Positions 9,808-21,367 of a DNA stretch of 45,808 nucleotides are shown here, one piece after another. The stretch's first letter is position 1. Every line of letters begins with the position of its first letter. The notes beneath the pieces are model-generated. The model did no database searches. It was not told the origin of the DNA and worked only from the letters and a program-made list of their open reading frames with translations. The position numbers and the translations under genes were made by a program. The stretch is taken from positions 1 through 45,808 of the forward strand of contig ML769828.1 in NCBI GenBank assembly GCA_009733575.1, given 5' to 3'. The stretch is from Gymnopus androsaceus JB14. Its lineage: Eukaryota > Basidiomycota > Agaricomycetes > Agaricales > Omphalotaceae.

Positions 9808-11482
9808 ATGGCTGCTTTCCCATATCCCACCCCATCAGTGCTCTCTAGGCTCCATACCGGGGCTACGCAGTACCCTGGATCAACCGACTTTGCTAATGAT
9901 CAGACAACAGGACTAGGATCCCCATCGACTACTCCTGCGGCGAGCTCAGGGAGATCCTCTTCATGCGAGGTCATCCTATCACGATTCCGATTTTCTACGT
10001 ACTTACTTTGGGGATGGAGTTTAGCATTGTCACATGAAGCCCAAGTACTGCGATGGTGTTAAAATCTATCCGTATTGCTCCAAGAGCTGTGCTTCGAATG
10101 CAAAAGTAAACGGACATCGAAAGTTATATAAACGACGCCATGATAGGGTCTCTGTAGCCTCCGGAACTTGTGATGTGCACCTTCTTCCTCCCTCTGTGTC
10201 TGTTAGCTGAAGTTCGATTTCGTAGTTCTGCCACCGTCGACCCAAGTCCCCGGGGAACGCTTTCTGCAGTGAAGCTTGTGCCGAGGATGCTATTTCAAGC
10301 ACACATCTTGCTGGGAATTTGAACGCAACAGGTAGATTTAAAGTTGCGCCGATAGATTCTAAATCAACTTTTCATCAGGGACTTGTCTAGCTCCAGGATG
10401 TTCAAACCGAGCTCATTTTAACTTCAAGAAATTGACATATGGAGATTATTGCTCGCTATCCCACAAGACGTAGGTCGAATTCAAACTACATTATCACTTG
10501 AACTAAGTTTTATGCTATCGCAGGCTCGGAGAGACGCTATGTCTCATGTGTCTACAGAACGCCAGGCAGACTAATTCACACTTTTGTAGCAAGCGGTGTG
10601 CAGACAATGCAGAAGTGAACGGGCCAATGTTACTGGAAGTACCTGCGGGACATGTTACTTTCGAGAACGGTATGATATGAAAGAACTGCTCTCTTGAATC
10701 TTCCCTCTCTAAATGTCTGCTAGTTTCAGATCGATTCAAGGCTTCTTGGCAGCATCCTGGAACGACATGTCCTTCGGTAAAGTATATATACAAGATAGTC
10801 TCTCCGAAATTATCTCTCGCAGCATACAATAGATACAAAGCTGCCGTTGAAGCACGACTCGGAGGGAAACTTAGACCCGCTGGGCGGAGTGCAGGAAACG
10901 AAAATCGGCGATGGCACGGTACGACGCGCGAGTGTCATCTCGGTGACAATGGACAGACGCAATTCTGTGGTTCGAAAACCTGCTCCCTGTGTTGCATTGT
11001 AAAGACGTCGTTTGATTTGAGCCTGTTTGGGAAAAAGACCGGCTGGGGAAGGTATGGTTTACTATTTTCTACGACCTCGATGGTGTTTTCGGTTACTTAA
11101 CAAACATCAAGGTTCGGCAGAGGAATTTATACAACTTCGACATCATCCAAGTAAGGCTTGTCAAATTTGCTTCCCCTCATATTCATAAAATGCTTCGAAT
11201 AGGGCAAATGACTACTCAGATAACAAATCCCCCTCCTCGCTCAGAGCGATCCTGTTGAACCAGGTCGTAGTTGGGAAACAATACAAGCTATTATACAACA
11301 ACGTTACTTTGACTAAACCTCCTCCGGGCTACGATTCGGTATGTTCTGGCGGACCTTATGAAAACTAACCTAACTCTTTGCAGGTACTCGGAGAAAAGGG
11401 TGGAAGCTTGAATTACGATGAGCTAGTCGTATACACCAATGATGCCATCCGACCATCTTTCCTTGTTATGTACGAAGTTTAG
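9808..11482 (+). CDS. PARP-like ADP-ribosyltransferase with N-terminal Cys-rich modules (copy 2)
   Basis: Nine exons (9808-9969, 10025-10174, 10226-10331, 10379-10469, 10524-10669, 10724-11051, 11112-11150, 11203-11338, 11384-11482) give 418 codons with the same intron phases as copy 1. Four Cys modules are kept (CEHC...CSKSC, FCHRRP...CSEAC, CLAPGC...CSLSH, CLMC...CSKRC). The catalytic half keeps WHGTTREC (His), GRGIYTTSTSSK (Tyr) and NYDELVVYTNDAIRP (Glu). Intron 1 has a weak donor (GTCATC), and the base after the downstream acceptor differs from copy 1; splicing at TTTAG keeps the frame and the CxxC. Many amino-acid differences from copy 1 with no stops argue that both copies have stayed functional. 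The product may modify protein or nucleic acid; substrate unknown. Confidence 0.82.
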
Positions 11483-11932
11483 TTATTAGCATTGCGTTGG
11501 GCAAAGATGCTTTGACTCTTGATCATCGGACTTCTCTATGTATACTAGGTGAGCTCAATAGTATTTTATTTCGAACTTAAGACTAGTAAGAGTCGACCCT
11601 TATCGTTAGATTCTAAATAACGGCCATCCTGTTGCACTCATGACTCGATCTGAGTCAATATTTACAGCTTTGACCACGCTGACCCCCGATATTTGACCGG
11701 TTTTACACAGTTGATTTACAGTCAGAGGCCTAACCTAGCACTATGTCGAGTATCCAGACTATAATGCTTCCAAAACAGAAATACTAATAATACATAAGCT
11801 TGCCTAAACATCTACTTACATTTTTTATGTTCAGCTCTTCAATTAAGATCCAACCCCTCGAGCGTCTGTCCTCAGGCTAGCTTCATATCGCGAGTCCTCG
11901 GCCACTTCCTTCAGCGGTTCCTACCTCTCACT
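11483..11932. other. Convergent intergenic region
   Basis: The 3' ends of the PARP-like copy 2 and the 7TM gene face each other here. The first ~50 bases still resemble the sequence after the copy-1 stop, inverted. Nothing else was recognised. Confidence 0.5.
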
Positions 11933-13737
11933 TCATGTCTTCTCGTACGGTAAAAATTCCGGAGACGCAAGACCTATATTAGAATCTGCAGGCGCCTTTA
12001 TATCTACCATGCGGAGCACCTCTATCCTAGGTTCATTTAGGCGAGAAGCATCCATAGCATGTCCACTCTGACGCTGTTTATGAGTCCGTTGTGTATAGGA
12101 TGAGTAATCGTCGCTCGTTGTATGAGGAATGACCAAGAAGCTTGGATTGGACGTCGTAGTCCTAGAGGCATATGTATCTTCACGAGATCTCCGTCCGCAG
12201 AATAAGAGTTCGCGGAACACATCCTAATGGACGAGAAAGTGAGCTTACGGAGAGAAAAGACCGAAGAGCTACGCACCCCTCCAAAGACAACAATGGAAGC
12301 AATAGGGACTACGACGTGGTGTCAAATTCTCTGTCCTATTTCCATGCTTGAAGACTTACACAATGCCAAAGATGATATTCATTCCTCCAACTCCATTCAC
12401 GCTAGAGCTTCCTTCGACGAAAAATACACCGAATAAAATGCCGATCCTGTCAACATGGGTAAAAATTTAGTCCAGAGCATAGATATTTCTACTCACACAA
12501 GAGCGATTAAACCGAACCCGTTGAAGCATGTCGCACGAATAAACATAATCCGAGAGTAACGGTTGTTCGAGGTGCGAAAAGTGGTGGAGTGCCTGCGTAT
12601 GCGTATGAAAAGAACAACTAAAAAGCAAGAGATGATTGGTTTGCCGTCGTGACCTAGATACTACCGAATTAGCTCACCATTGATAACTAGAATTGGAATG
12701 ACGAAGAGTATCGTCCCGAATGCTGTAATCGCCCCACTAAATTTTCACTCAGTAGAAGGTTCATTGAGCAGGGGGGTACATACAGGAGGACGCTATCCAT
12801 CGAACAATAATCGACGATGTTGAATTTGTTGAGGGGCTGGATAATGATCTATAAGTGCATGAAGTTGTCGTAAGTATCTAATGGTGGAAGAAGAGGACCT
12901 GGATGAGTAGAGATCATTACTTACCATGACGATATTTATCACCACAACGGCGACAAGTACCACGTATGGAAACACTATGATCTGTGCAAGTGCGCAAAAA
13001 TCAAATCCGACCAGAAGCTCTCGATATAGAGAACTTACAAATATTTTCCAGCACCTTTCAAACCGCACTGACGAGCCTGATATCACCGCTTGGACGTTGA
13101 GCATGAGCTGCATTATTTTGGAGCGACATTCCGGAGAGTATTGGGAATCCAGAATTGGTTAAGAATATTGGGGGCGATGAAGGTAAGTATTTGACAATAA
13201 TAGAATTGACAACATAGTTGACCTGGGAGATTAGAGATAATGTCGCAGCAGCAACACTAAAGCGAGAAGGCAGGTTAGCACAATTTACGAATATCAGGAA
13301 GAAAGAAGTAAAAATCCTTGAAGCAATGAGAAGATGATAAACTTACTATGGGGGAATACTATGGGTTAGCACTGACTGAGCGGCGCAAGTCGCATAAGGG
13401 GGTGCTGGGTCATTTGAATGTCCAGAGAATAGCAGCAGCAAAGCCCCGAAACTATACAATGTCCACCCAAAGAAAAACCCGTACCATGCCTCACTCCTTA
13501 CGCGTCGCAGGATCTGCGAGGACTTGAAAAGTGAAACAAGAGAGGTAATCGAGAACAGTGAGATTGCCAGCGAGTCCTAGGAGGTGGAAAGCTACATAAA
13601 CCCAATACCCAGCTGAGTAGTCACATCGACAATGGCAAGGAAAAGTCAGTGAGTAAACTCGGAGTAGTAGGAACATAGATATTACCGGAGGAAGTATCAT
13701 GGAGGGGAGACACGACGGTGACTAGTACTTCTGTCAT
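11933..13737 (-). CDS. Seven-transmembrane receptor-like membrane protein
   Basis: A multi-exon gene assembled from short minus-strand frames. It begins MTEVLVTVVSPLHD at 13737 and ends LPYEKT at 11933. Hydrophobic segments appear in order: GYWVYVAFHLLGLAGN, WYGFFFGWTLYSFGALLLLF, VAAATLSLIS, IIVFPYVVLVAVVVINIVM, GAITAFGTILFVIPILVIN, IMFIRATCFNGFGLIAL and GILFGVFFVEGSS. A soluble Ser/Thr-rich tail of about 100 residues follows. The layout, with TCAAQSVLTHSIPP between segments 2 and 3, resembles the lineage-expanded orphan GPCR-like proteins of agaricomycetes. At least eight introns are needed; the early one near 13530-13575 has a poor donor, so exon borders there are uncertain. No ligand or signalling partner can be inferred. 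Confidence 0.6.
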
Positions 13738-14775
13738 GTTGAAGAATTCCGTAGAAGTACGTTCCAGTCAGCGAGCCTGCACTGTACTGCCTACAACTGG
13801 GGCAGGGCAAAAAAGAACTTAAGTACTTGCGTAGTACCGGCTATAAGTATCGCGTCGCCGTGCAGCTTGATCAATAGGGCCCGAGAAGATTTGTCCAATT
13901 GGGCAAGCCAGAATAAGAAGTTCGTTTCACAGCATGAATATTGGCAGACGGTGGGACTGGGACGAGCACTTGGAAGGCATCCGATGAGAGAAGCTAGTGG
14001 AGCTCACAGGCTAAGACAAACTATCATCATCTGACGGATTTACACTTCCTATCATCAAGCGATCGAAACCGATACTCGTGTCCTTTAAAACCCTCGAAGC
14101 CAGGGAAAAGTGAATCAAGGTTAGAATAGTAATCTCCAGGTTACATATGCGCAAAAAATTCTGTTCACAGCGAAACTTGATTGGTTCTAAGAACTCGAGA
14201 TGGTAGAAGTAAAAATTTAGATCGCAAACCACTCGCCGAAAGGCTTGCTTTCATCATGCCCACGAGACCGAAGCAGAATGATCCATGGCAGCAAGGATGC
14301 CACTAGGACAAAGGGAAAGCAATTCGGAATGACCAAAAGTGCATACGAAACCTAGCTTTGACATCAAGGAGTAGCAACATACGACGAACAGACCACTCAC
14401 CTCACCGGATTTCTATTCAACCTCACGACTAGCGAGAGGAACTAGACCAAGGAAACGAACTTTATACAGTAGTTAACATACGTAGCACACAGGGTATGAC
14501 AATACCATTGGCAATACTAATAAGTACTAGCACATACAGTACAATTGAACGTAGAAGGAATGGAGGAAATGTGAACCAAAGTAAAAAGAGTACGAAGCAT
14601 GAAGAGCGAATAAAATAAAAATACTGCCGACAGAGAGACAATATTTTATATAGTTATACGTTGAGGTTGGAGATGCCGGGCAAAAGGGATTATAGAGAGT
14701 GTATGAACGAGAGGAAAAGAGTACAGACAGCCGTTGACAAGTAGAGAGACAGTAACTAGGAATGGTACAGCGCGA
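13738..14775. other. Intergenic region upstream of the 7TM gene and downstream of the HMG gene
   Basis: About 1 kb of moderately AT-rich DNA. Short frames such as 14011-14232 (minus) and 14646-14837 (minus, overlapping the HMG 3' end) lack recognisable features. Probably the promoter of the 7TM gene plus the HMG-gene 3' UTR; no sharp element was seen. Confidence 0.4.
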
Positions 14776-15780
14776 TTATTCGTCATCGTCCTCATCAGCT
14801 GCCTCTTCACCGCTACCGGCAGCGCTCTTTTTGCCATTCTGTGATGGACAAGGTTAGCATATTAGCAGATACACGTATTAGAACGAAAGTACGAACTTCA
14901 TACGCCTCTTTTTCTTCTTCGGCTCGCTCTTTGTCTTTTGCAGCCTGCTCAACATAAGGCTGAAGGTAAAGGTTAAGTTAGTCGAGAGACGGCCGAGATA
15001 CTACAGCGACAAACCTTCTTTTCTTCATCGTCGAGCTCCTTCCACTTCGCACCGAGCAGTTTCCCGACCTCGCCTAGTAGGTCACGTTAGAATAACAGTA
15101 TGGAATCTTGGAGGGAGAGTAAAAACTCACCAAATCCTGCATCAGGGTTCTCAGCCTTGATTCTTTCACGCCAGTCCTGACTGAAGAACATGTATGCGGA
15201 GAGAGCACGTTTTGGGGCCTTGGGGTCTTTTTTGGCTTTACTACTACGAGAAGTTTTTTCAGACTTTTCGGCGGTCTTGCGCTACACAGAGGGCAACGTC
15301 AGAAACAATGAGCACAAGAAATGGTAGGATGAGTCAGCAAGCCAAGACAACGAGCACTGGGTGGCCCATAACGTGCTCCGACGTCGAGAGAGCGTGGAGT
15401 GAGTATTAGAGACTGAATGAAGAGGAGTGATTTGAAAAAGGAGGTTGAAAGTGATGTATGCGTTGTCATCGTTGCCAACAACGAGCTCGAAACGATCAAT
15501 TTGACGGTCCGCAACGCCCACAAGCATATATGGAAGTGGTGCGAGGAATGAAGGGGAAAGACACGCCCAGATCCCAGAAATCAACCAGTCTTTCCTAACC
15601 AGGAAATACCCATCGTTTTTCAACATACGTAGGTTCCAGTCAACAAGATCACGCCTCGACGTCGCAAAAGACACCCAAGAGCTCCAAATGACAGCGACAA
15701 GCCCGGAAATGAAGGGGACAATGAAAGGAAAAAAGTCGAAAGTAGAAGCTCACTTTGGATTTGGTGCTGTCTTTAGGCAT
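14776..15780 (-). CDS. NHP6: NHP6-type HMG-box DNA-bending protein
   Basis: Five exons (15780-15754, 15281-15131, 15073-15015, 14959-14897, 14838-14776) join into 120 codons. After a basic N-terminal tail (residues ~1-30) comes a single HMG box. It opens [20 protein letters not shown] and continues through [37 protein letters not shown] and EEEKEAYE. The C-terminus is short and acidic ([11 protein letters not shown]). This is the size and layout of yeast Nhp6 and its fungal relatives, which bend DNA non-specifically and help FACT and transcription complexes on chromatin in the nucleus. Intron 1 is unusually long for this window (about 470 nt). No broken codons. Confidence 0.93.
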
Positions 15781-16725
15781 CTGTTGAACGCAAAACGAAA
15801 ACGCGATTATCAGCAAGGATTATCCATATAAGAGCCCATAACGAAGGCCCAAGAAGGAATTTTTGAAGGAATTCAACGAGGGAAGAGAGGGAAGAATATG
15901 CGCGACGCGTTTTACAGCCAAACAAACAACGCGCTCACTGCTAGAGCGAATTTTGTTGGTGGTCACCGACAACGACGACGACAAGATAACGACTCGGTCG
16001 CGAGCGATCTGAGGTGTAAAGAGTCGTAGAATACTCACTGTAAAGAAAAAGAGAGAAGAAAAAGAGAAGAAGTTTTGTGTGCAGGAATTGGCTGGGACGG
16101 CCTATACACTAAACTGTGCAGAGGAAAGGTGAGGGCGACTCCTGCCAAAGTTTTGCTGGCTATAGGGAATGCCTATGGGAAAAAACCTGTCAAACTTTGG
16201 CCGATTCCCGTGCCGGCCATTTCAATTTTACGCCACGGACACGGGGCTCGGAGGACGGAGTCGGAGCACATTTTTCGTCGAAACTTACATATACTCAGAG
16301 CAACGGAGCAACAGAGGATGTATTGCGAAGAATATTATGTACCGGCGAAGAGACTCCTCTGCTTCAGAGTACTCATGAAAAGAGAGGAAAAGCATACAGG
16401 TCGGCTGACTGACGAAAAAATTTATCAAGTGATATTCGCTACAGAGTTTCATCTACAAGCGTTGTCCAATCGCAATAACCCAAAGCCGATGAATAATGAT
16501 AAGAGGACCCTGCTCAGTCCCAGACTGTCTAGGATGTGGCACTAAGTGTATTGAAGTAGGACAACAGCCGGGACCTACCGGCCCCTAGTACACTAACAAG
16601 GCCCAGTCTGCCCAGAAAATGCGCGCGATGTCTGGGTTAAGAACAAGCGATTGAATGTGGTAGCTGGCATTGTAGACAAGCCTGAAGAGTCCCACATACG
16701 ACTTGTTCCAGGCGCAAACATGCTA
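15781..16725. other. Upstream region of the HMG gene
   Basis: About 0.9 kb between the HMG start and the end of the 16726-17951 gene. It contains CT/GA-rich stretches just upstream of the HMG ATG, typical of a strongly expressed fungal promoter. A 156-codon plus-strand frame at 16075-16545 has no recognisable domain and a composition unlike its neighbours; I do not call it a gene. Confidence 0.4.
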
Positions 16726-17951
16726 TCAACCAATGTTTGTGTCCTCGAATGCAGAAAACTTGACCGCGTGGTCCTGGATGGAGCCTCCAGCAGTATTTCG
16801 CAGATACAGGCAGTTTAGGCACATGGGCCGCATAGCGCCAGCAACCTTTAGGATTTCCACGATATCCGTAAGGCTAGTCAGCGCTGGTATGGCACATACA
16901 GGAATGGTGTCTGTACCCGGAATGACACAAGTCATAGCTTTTACACTAAGGGCAAGCGTGCCGAGCGGTCTACCCAAGCTTATTGACTGATGCATCCTAG
17001 ACATACAGGGTTGGCATTTTGTTTGAATAATAATGGGCAGAAGACGAAAACTTACGAAGGAAAAGAGACACCCTCCCCGCAATGGCCCCAGGGAGTACCA
17101 AAGAGTTCTGCGGAGGGCTCGACTCTGGAGCCATTGCGCTCAAAGCCAATCCCTGCGGAGGCGTGGGCCTGTTGTACAGGTGTTGGGTATACCAAGGGGT
17201 GCGACCACACAGACTCTAAAGTCCTGATGCGGTTTTCCCGGACGTCTTCGCGGCCACCACCTTTCCCCGCTGAGACGCTAGAGGCGAGGCTGAATTTTAA
17301 TTTGCTGGGTCCATAACCGTACCGAGCGTTCGCTATCAAGTCTGGCTCGGAAGGAACTTGGAACAACATTTGGACGACTGTAGGTGTATTGGTTTCAAGT
17401 ACGGCAGAAGAAACACGACACCATTCGGCGTATTGACTGAGGCGATGGAGAAGTTGGGTGAACGACGCGGTCGCGGTAGTATAGGTCAAGACATAGCCTA
17501 GATTATGATCAGAGGGATTTCGTCGCCTTTGACGCGAGAGCCTTACCGAGAGCAGAAAAGTAGTCTGAAATCTCCATTTCCTTGTGTTCGTGGAATGGAA
17601 CACGAACGGAGTGAACTTTACCGTCTGACCTACGAAGATAGATGGCTTTCCTTTGTCTAAACAAGGACTCAGGATGTCATCGTATATATGCCTCAGGTAT
17701 TTTTGATATGGGTTAGATGGTTGGTGGCAGATTTGTCCAAGGTACGAAGAAATCTGAAAGGAATGAGCGTTAACCTTTCCTGAGTTTCCTCGACGTACCG
17801 AAGAGCGTGAAGTAGTTAACGACGCGAAAAACCGTGGCAACATGAGAAATACGAAAACTCCGAGGCTAATTTTCGTTCCATCTTGAAACAGAAGACTATT
17901 ATTCCATGGTGAAGAATCAAGAAGCAACAGGAATAAACGCGCAGCGCGCAC
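16726..17951 (-). CDS. Conserved fungal protein of unknown function
   Basis: A spliced gene ending at 16726. The best-supported core reads RRSDGKVHSVRVPFHEHKEM, then (after a ~50-nt intron near 17510) GYVLTYTTATASFTQLLHRL and SQYAEWCRVSSAVL. A Ser/Gly-rich linker follows, and after a second intron near 17000-17050 come GRPLGTLALSVKAMTCVIPG and AMRPMCLNCLYLRNTAGG. The N-terminal exon is unsettled: a start at 17951 needs no intron at first, while a start near 17856 with two short introns joins better to the core. I do not recognise the family. The two Cys of MCLNC could be part of a metal site but nothing else supports it. The start shares a ~130-bp divergent promoter with the ER Hsp70 gene. 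Confidence 0.55.
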
Positions 17952-18078
17952 GGAAATTTTAATTGAAATTTTTTTGGTTGGGCGCCTAGTTAGCTACGTG
18001 TCTTCCACGTCAATTGAAACAAGATCTTATATGCTCTTTTAAATCTTCCAACTTGAATCCCTACATTTTTAACTGGTC
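17952..18078. promoter_or_regulatory. Short divergent promoter
   Basis: Only 127 bp separate the farthest start of the minus-strand unknown gene from the ATG of the LHS1-like gene. The interval holds AT-rich runs (around 17958-17972 and 18030-18045) and CTTCCACGTC near 18002-18010. ER chaperone genes are usually induced by the unfolded-protein response, but no clear UPR element could be assigned. Confidence 0.4.
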
Positions 18079-21000
18079 ATGCGATATCTGTGGCCATTTC
18101 TGTCTCTTCTCCTGCTCCTGCCCTCGGCCAGTTTTGCTGCTGTGCTTGCAATAGACTATGGATCGGACTGGATAAAAGCCTCGTTAATGAAGCCTGGGGT
18201 GCCTTTTGACGTCTTGTTAAATAAAGACTCCAAGAGGAAGATTCAGTCTTCAGTTGCTTGGAAGAGAAGCGACCGTCTATTTGGTGGGGATGCATTCAAC
18301 ATGGTGAGCAATTTCGTGCATTGTATCAAGTGCGCAGGACTAACAGTCACTTTCAAGGCTTCTCGGTTTCCATCCGATTCATTCTCTTCTTTAAAGCTTT
18401 TACAAGCGGCTCCATACGACTCTGAGGCTGTCTCATACTACACCACGATATCTACTGCAGAAGTAACCGAAACCGTACGACATACAGCCGCTCTGAAGCA
18501 AAGTGACGGTACAGAATGGAGCGTGGAGGAGCTCATCGCCATGCAGCTCTCCTACGTGAAGAACCTCGCAGAGGCCGTCGCTGGAGAAAAGGTACACGAT
18601 GTCGTCGTGACAGTGCCCATGTACTATACCCAATTCGAACGAGACGCAGTTGCAGACGCGATTGAAATCTCTGGACTTCGTACTCTGGCACTCATCAATG
18701 ACGGCTCAGCGGTCGCTATAAACTATGCCATGACGAGGACCTTCCCTACACCGGAATACCACATTATTTATGACGCCGGTGCTTCTTCCATTCGCGCGAC
18801 GCTAGTATCGTTTAGCACAGATAGCAAGACTTCGGCTACACAGATTACTGTACACGGAGTCGGATATGATCGTACAGTAGGAGGAACCGAACTCGACAGG
18901 CGCCTGAGGGAGATTTTGGCTGATCAATTCGTCGCCAAGCACGGAAAGGATATTCGTCAGGACAAGAGGGGTATGGCCAAGTTGTGGAAGGAGGCAGGAC
19001 GCTATCAAGACGATTTTGAGTGCCAACAATGAAGCCGTGTCGACGGCAAGTCTTTTTTCTTTCATAACCTTTCGCTCTATGTATTGATGTTCTTTCCAGG
19101 TCGAAAGTCTTGCGTTCGACATTGACTTCCGGTCAAAAATCACCAGAGCTCAGTTTGAGACTGCTTGTGACGATCTCAAAGACCGCTATGTACAGCCTAT
19201 CCTTGATGCCCTTGCCAACGCCAAGCTTACCACAGTGAGCCCTTTGTTAATCGACTATGACCGTTTGCTTACAGTATTTCAGGACAAAATCTCTTCTGTC
19301 ATCTTCATGGGTGGAGGTACCAGGACGCCGATGGTTCAGGCAGCAGTTCAAAAGTGTTATTGGCGAGTAAGTTGCTTGGCAAATCAAACATAGACACTTC
19401 ATTAATCCGTCGGTCTCTAGAGAAAAAATTGCCATGAACGTCAACGCCGACGAGGCTGCTGTTCTGGGTGCCGCCCTTTACGGTGCTAGTCTCAGTCGTC
19501 AATTCAAGACGAAGGATATCAAATTGACGGACATTCTCGCACACGACGTTCAGGCGTCCTATCTAGCTGCACCAGCTACTGAAGACTCCAAACCACGGAC
19601 AATCACCACGTCGATATTCCCTCCTGGATCCAAGGTGAACAGCAAGAAGACCTTGACCTTCAAAAGGAAGGAAGATTTTATCATTCACTTTGATTACAAG
19701 AATCAAGTTGCACCGTGAGTTGGTGTTGTAGATGATACTTTAAAAGAAAGCTGAACGTTGTTGCAGAGGATTCCCTACGCAATTGCTTGAAGTCGAATTG
19801 ACTGGCGTTGCAGAAGCTCTCGGTAATCTGACTGAACGCGGAGCGACTAACAACGTCGTTAAAGCTACTGTGTCTCTATCAGAGTCTGGATTCATTTCAG
19901 TCACTGAGGCTATCGCAACCGGGGACATCAAGGACGAATCGATTACAGGTTTGTCTCGATTCCCTTCTAGTTTTATTTTATGCTTACCTAGGGAATGTCA
20001 GGAAAACTCAAGGGATTCTTCGGGGGGAGCTCAACGGAATCTGTAGACTCGGAGACTGCCTCTGCCGGAAGTGAAACCCCCATCGACCCTGATTCTACTA
20101 CCTCTTCTTCGTCAACCTCTTCTACCCCTTCTTCATCAGCGTCATCATCATCGGATACTACATCTTCCAAACCTTCCGCAACTCCTAAAGTATCCTTGAA
20201 AGACCTCGGTACTATCGCTCTCAACTTTACCACCTCCTTCCCATCGATCTCTCCAATGACTGTCGAGGAAAAAAGGAATGCAAGAAACAGGTCTGTTAAA
20301 TTTATTATCCTCGTTCTATTCCACTCGTCTGATACGTTCATAGACTTCGTGCTCTCGACTTGGAAGAAGCTGCCAAAGTGAGGAAAGAAGAGGCTAGGAA
20401 CACTCTTGAGAGTTACCTGTACCGCCTCCGTGATTTGCTTGATGAAGAGAACAGGGACACGCCGTTCAAACAGTGCTCTCAACCGGCGGAGAGGCAGGCT
20501 ATTTTAGAGACGATGGAGGAGACGTTTATGTGGTTGCATGATAACGGGGACTATGCCGAGACTTCACAGTTGTTGGATAAGAGGATTGCTTTGGAGTAAG
20601 CTGGGTTATCGCCTTGTTTCCTCCTTTCATGAGCTGATTGGGGCTTTCCTATAGGTCCCTGGAACGACCCATCATACATCGGTACCAGGAGATCGAAGCC
20701 TTCCCTCAGGCTCTCAACAACAGTCAAATGTGGAACTGGAGCACCCGTCTGTTCCTTACCGAAGCACGCCAAAACCTCACAATCGAGACCGCAGCCGACT
20801 TGCCATCAAAGTGGACGAAAGAAGAGCTAGATGGATTAGAGAAAGCTCTCAAGGAACACGAGACATGGTTGAACACCTGGGTGGAGAAGCAAAAGTCTGT
20901 GAAATCGTATGAGGACCCGGTGATAGAGACGACCGAGATGAAGGCGAGGGCAAAAGTGCTTGAGACGCAGTTGGCGAAATTGGCCAAGAGGAGGATACCA

Positions 21001-21219
21001 AAGGCGAAGAAGACGAGTACGAGCACGAGTGCGAGTTCTACGACGACGACCTCGACGACCTCGACTGCGGGTAATACCAGTGAGACGACGGCTGTTCCGG
21101 TGGATAATAATGAGACAAAGTCCGGGTCGGTTGAGCAGGAGATACCAGTGGATGCTTCGCAGGAACAGGTCCCAATACAACAACCTCCTCCGGTAGATGA
21201 GATTAGAGATGAACTATAG
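18079..21219 (+). CDS. LHS1: ER Hsp70-family chaperone, LHS1/GRP170 type (two apparent frameshifts)
   Basis: Signal peptide MRYLWPFLSLLLLLPSASFA, then a Hsp70 ATPase domain: LAIDYGSDWIKASLM (phosphate loop), VVVTVPMYYTQFERDAV, LINDGSAVAINYA, GAGASSIRATLV-like, and VIFMGGGTRTPMVQ. A substrate domain, a long Ser/Thr-rich loop (about 20040-20170), a helical C-terminal part and RDEL, an HDEL-like ER retention signal, follow. LHS1/GRP170 proteins are nucleotide-exchange factors and holdases for the ER Hsp70 Kar2/BiP. Exons: 18079-18303, 18358-19045, 19100-19234, 19283-19366, 19421-19714, 19767-19948, 20002-20290, 20344-20595, 20655-21219. One extra base near 19003 and one in the AAAA run 19350-19353 break the frame. 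Both sides remain highly conserved, so either the copy is freshly broken or these are assembly indels. The intron at 19046 starts GC. Confidence 0.9.
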
Positions 21220-21367
21220 TACATGATGTAGTTTTTGGTACTTGGTTTATCGGGTTTCTTGTAATTACATCTCATAATACGAATCGCTTTTGAACTATAG
21301 CACGCATCAATCCCACGAGGGCAAAGCAATGATTCTCGAGCGCCAAATGCCACCCCTATCTTAAACC

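Noticed and set aside
16075..16545. 156-codon plus-strand ORF upstream of the HMG gene
   Set aside because: No domain, no intron structure, composition unlike neighbours, and it overlaps the likely HMG promoter.
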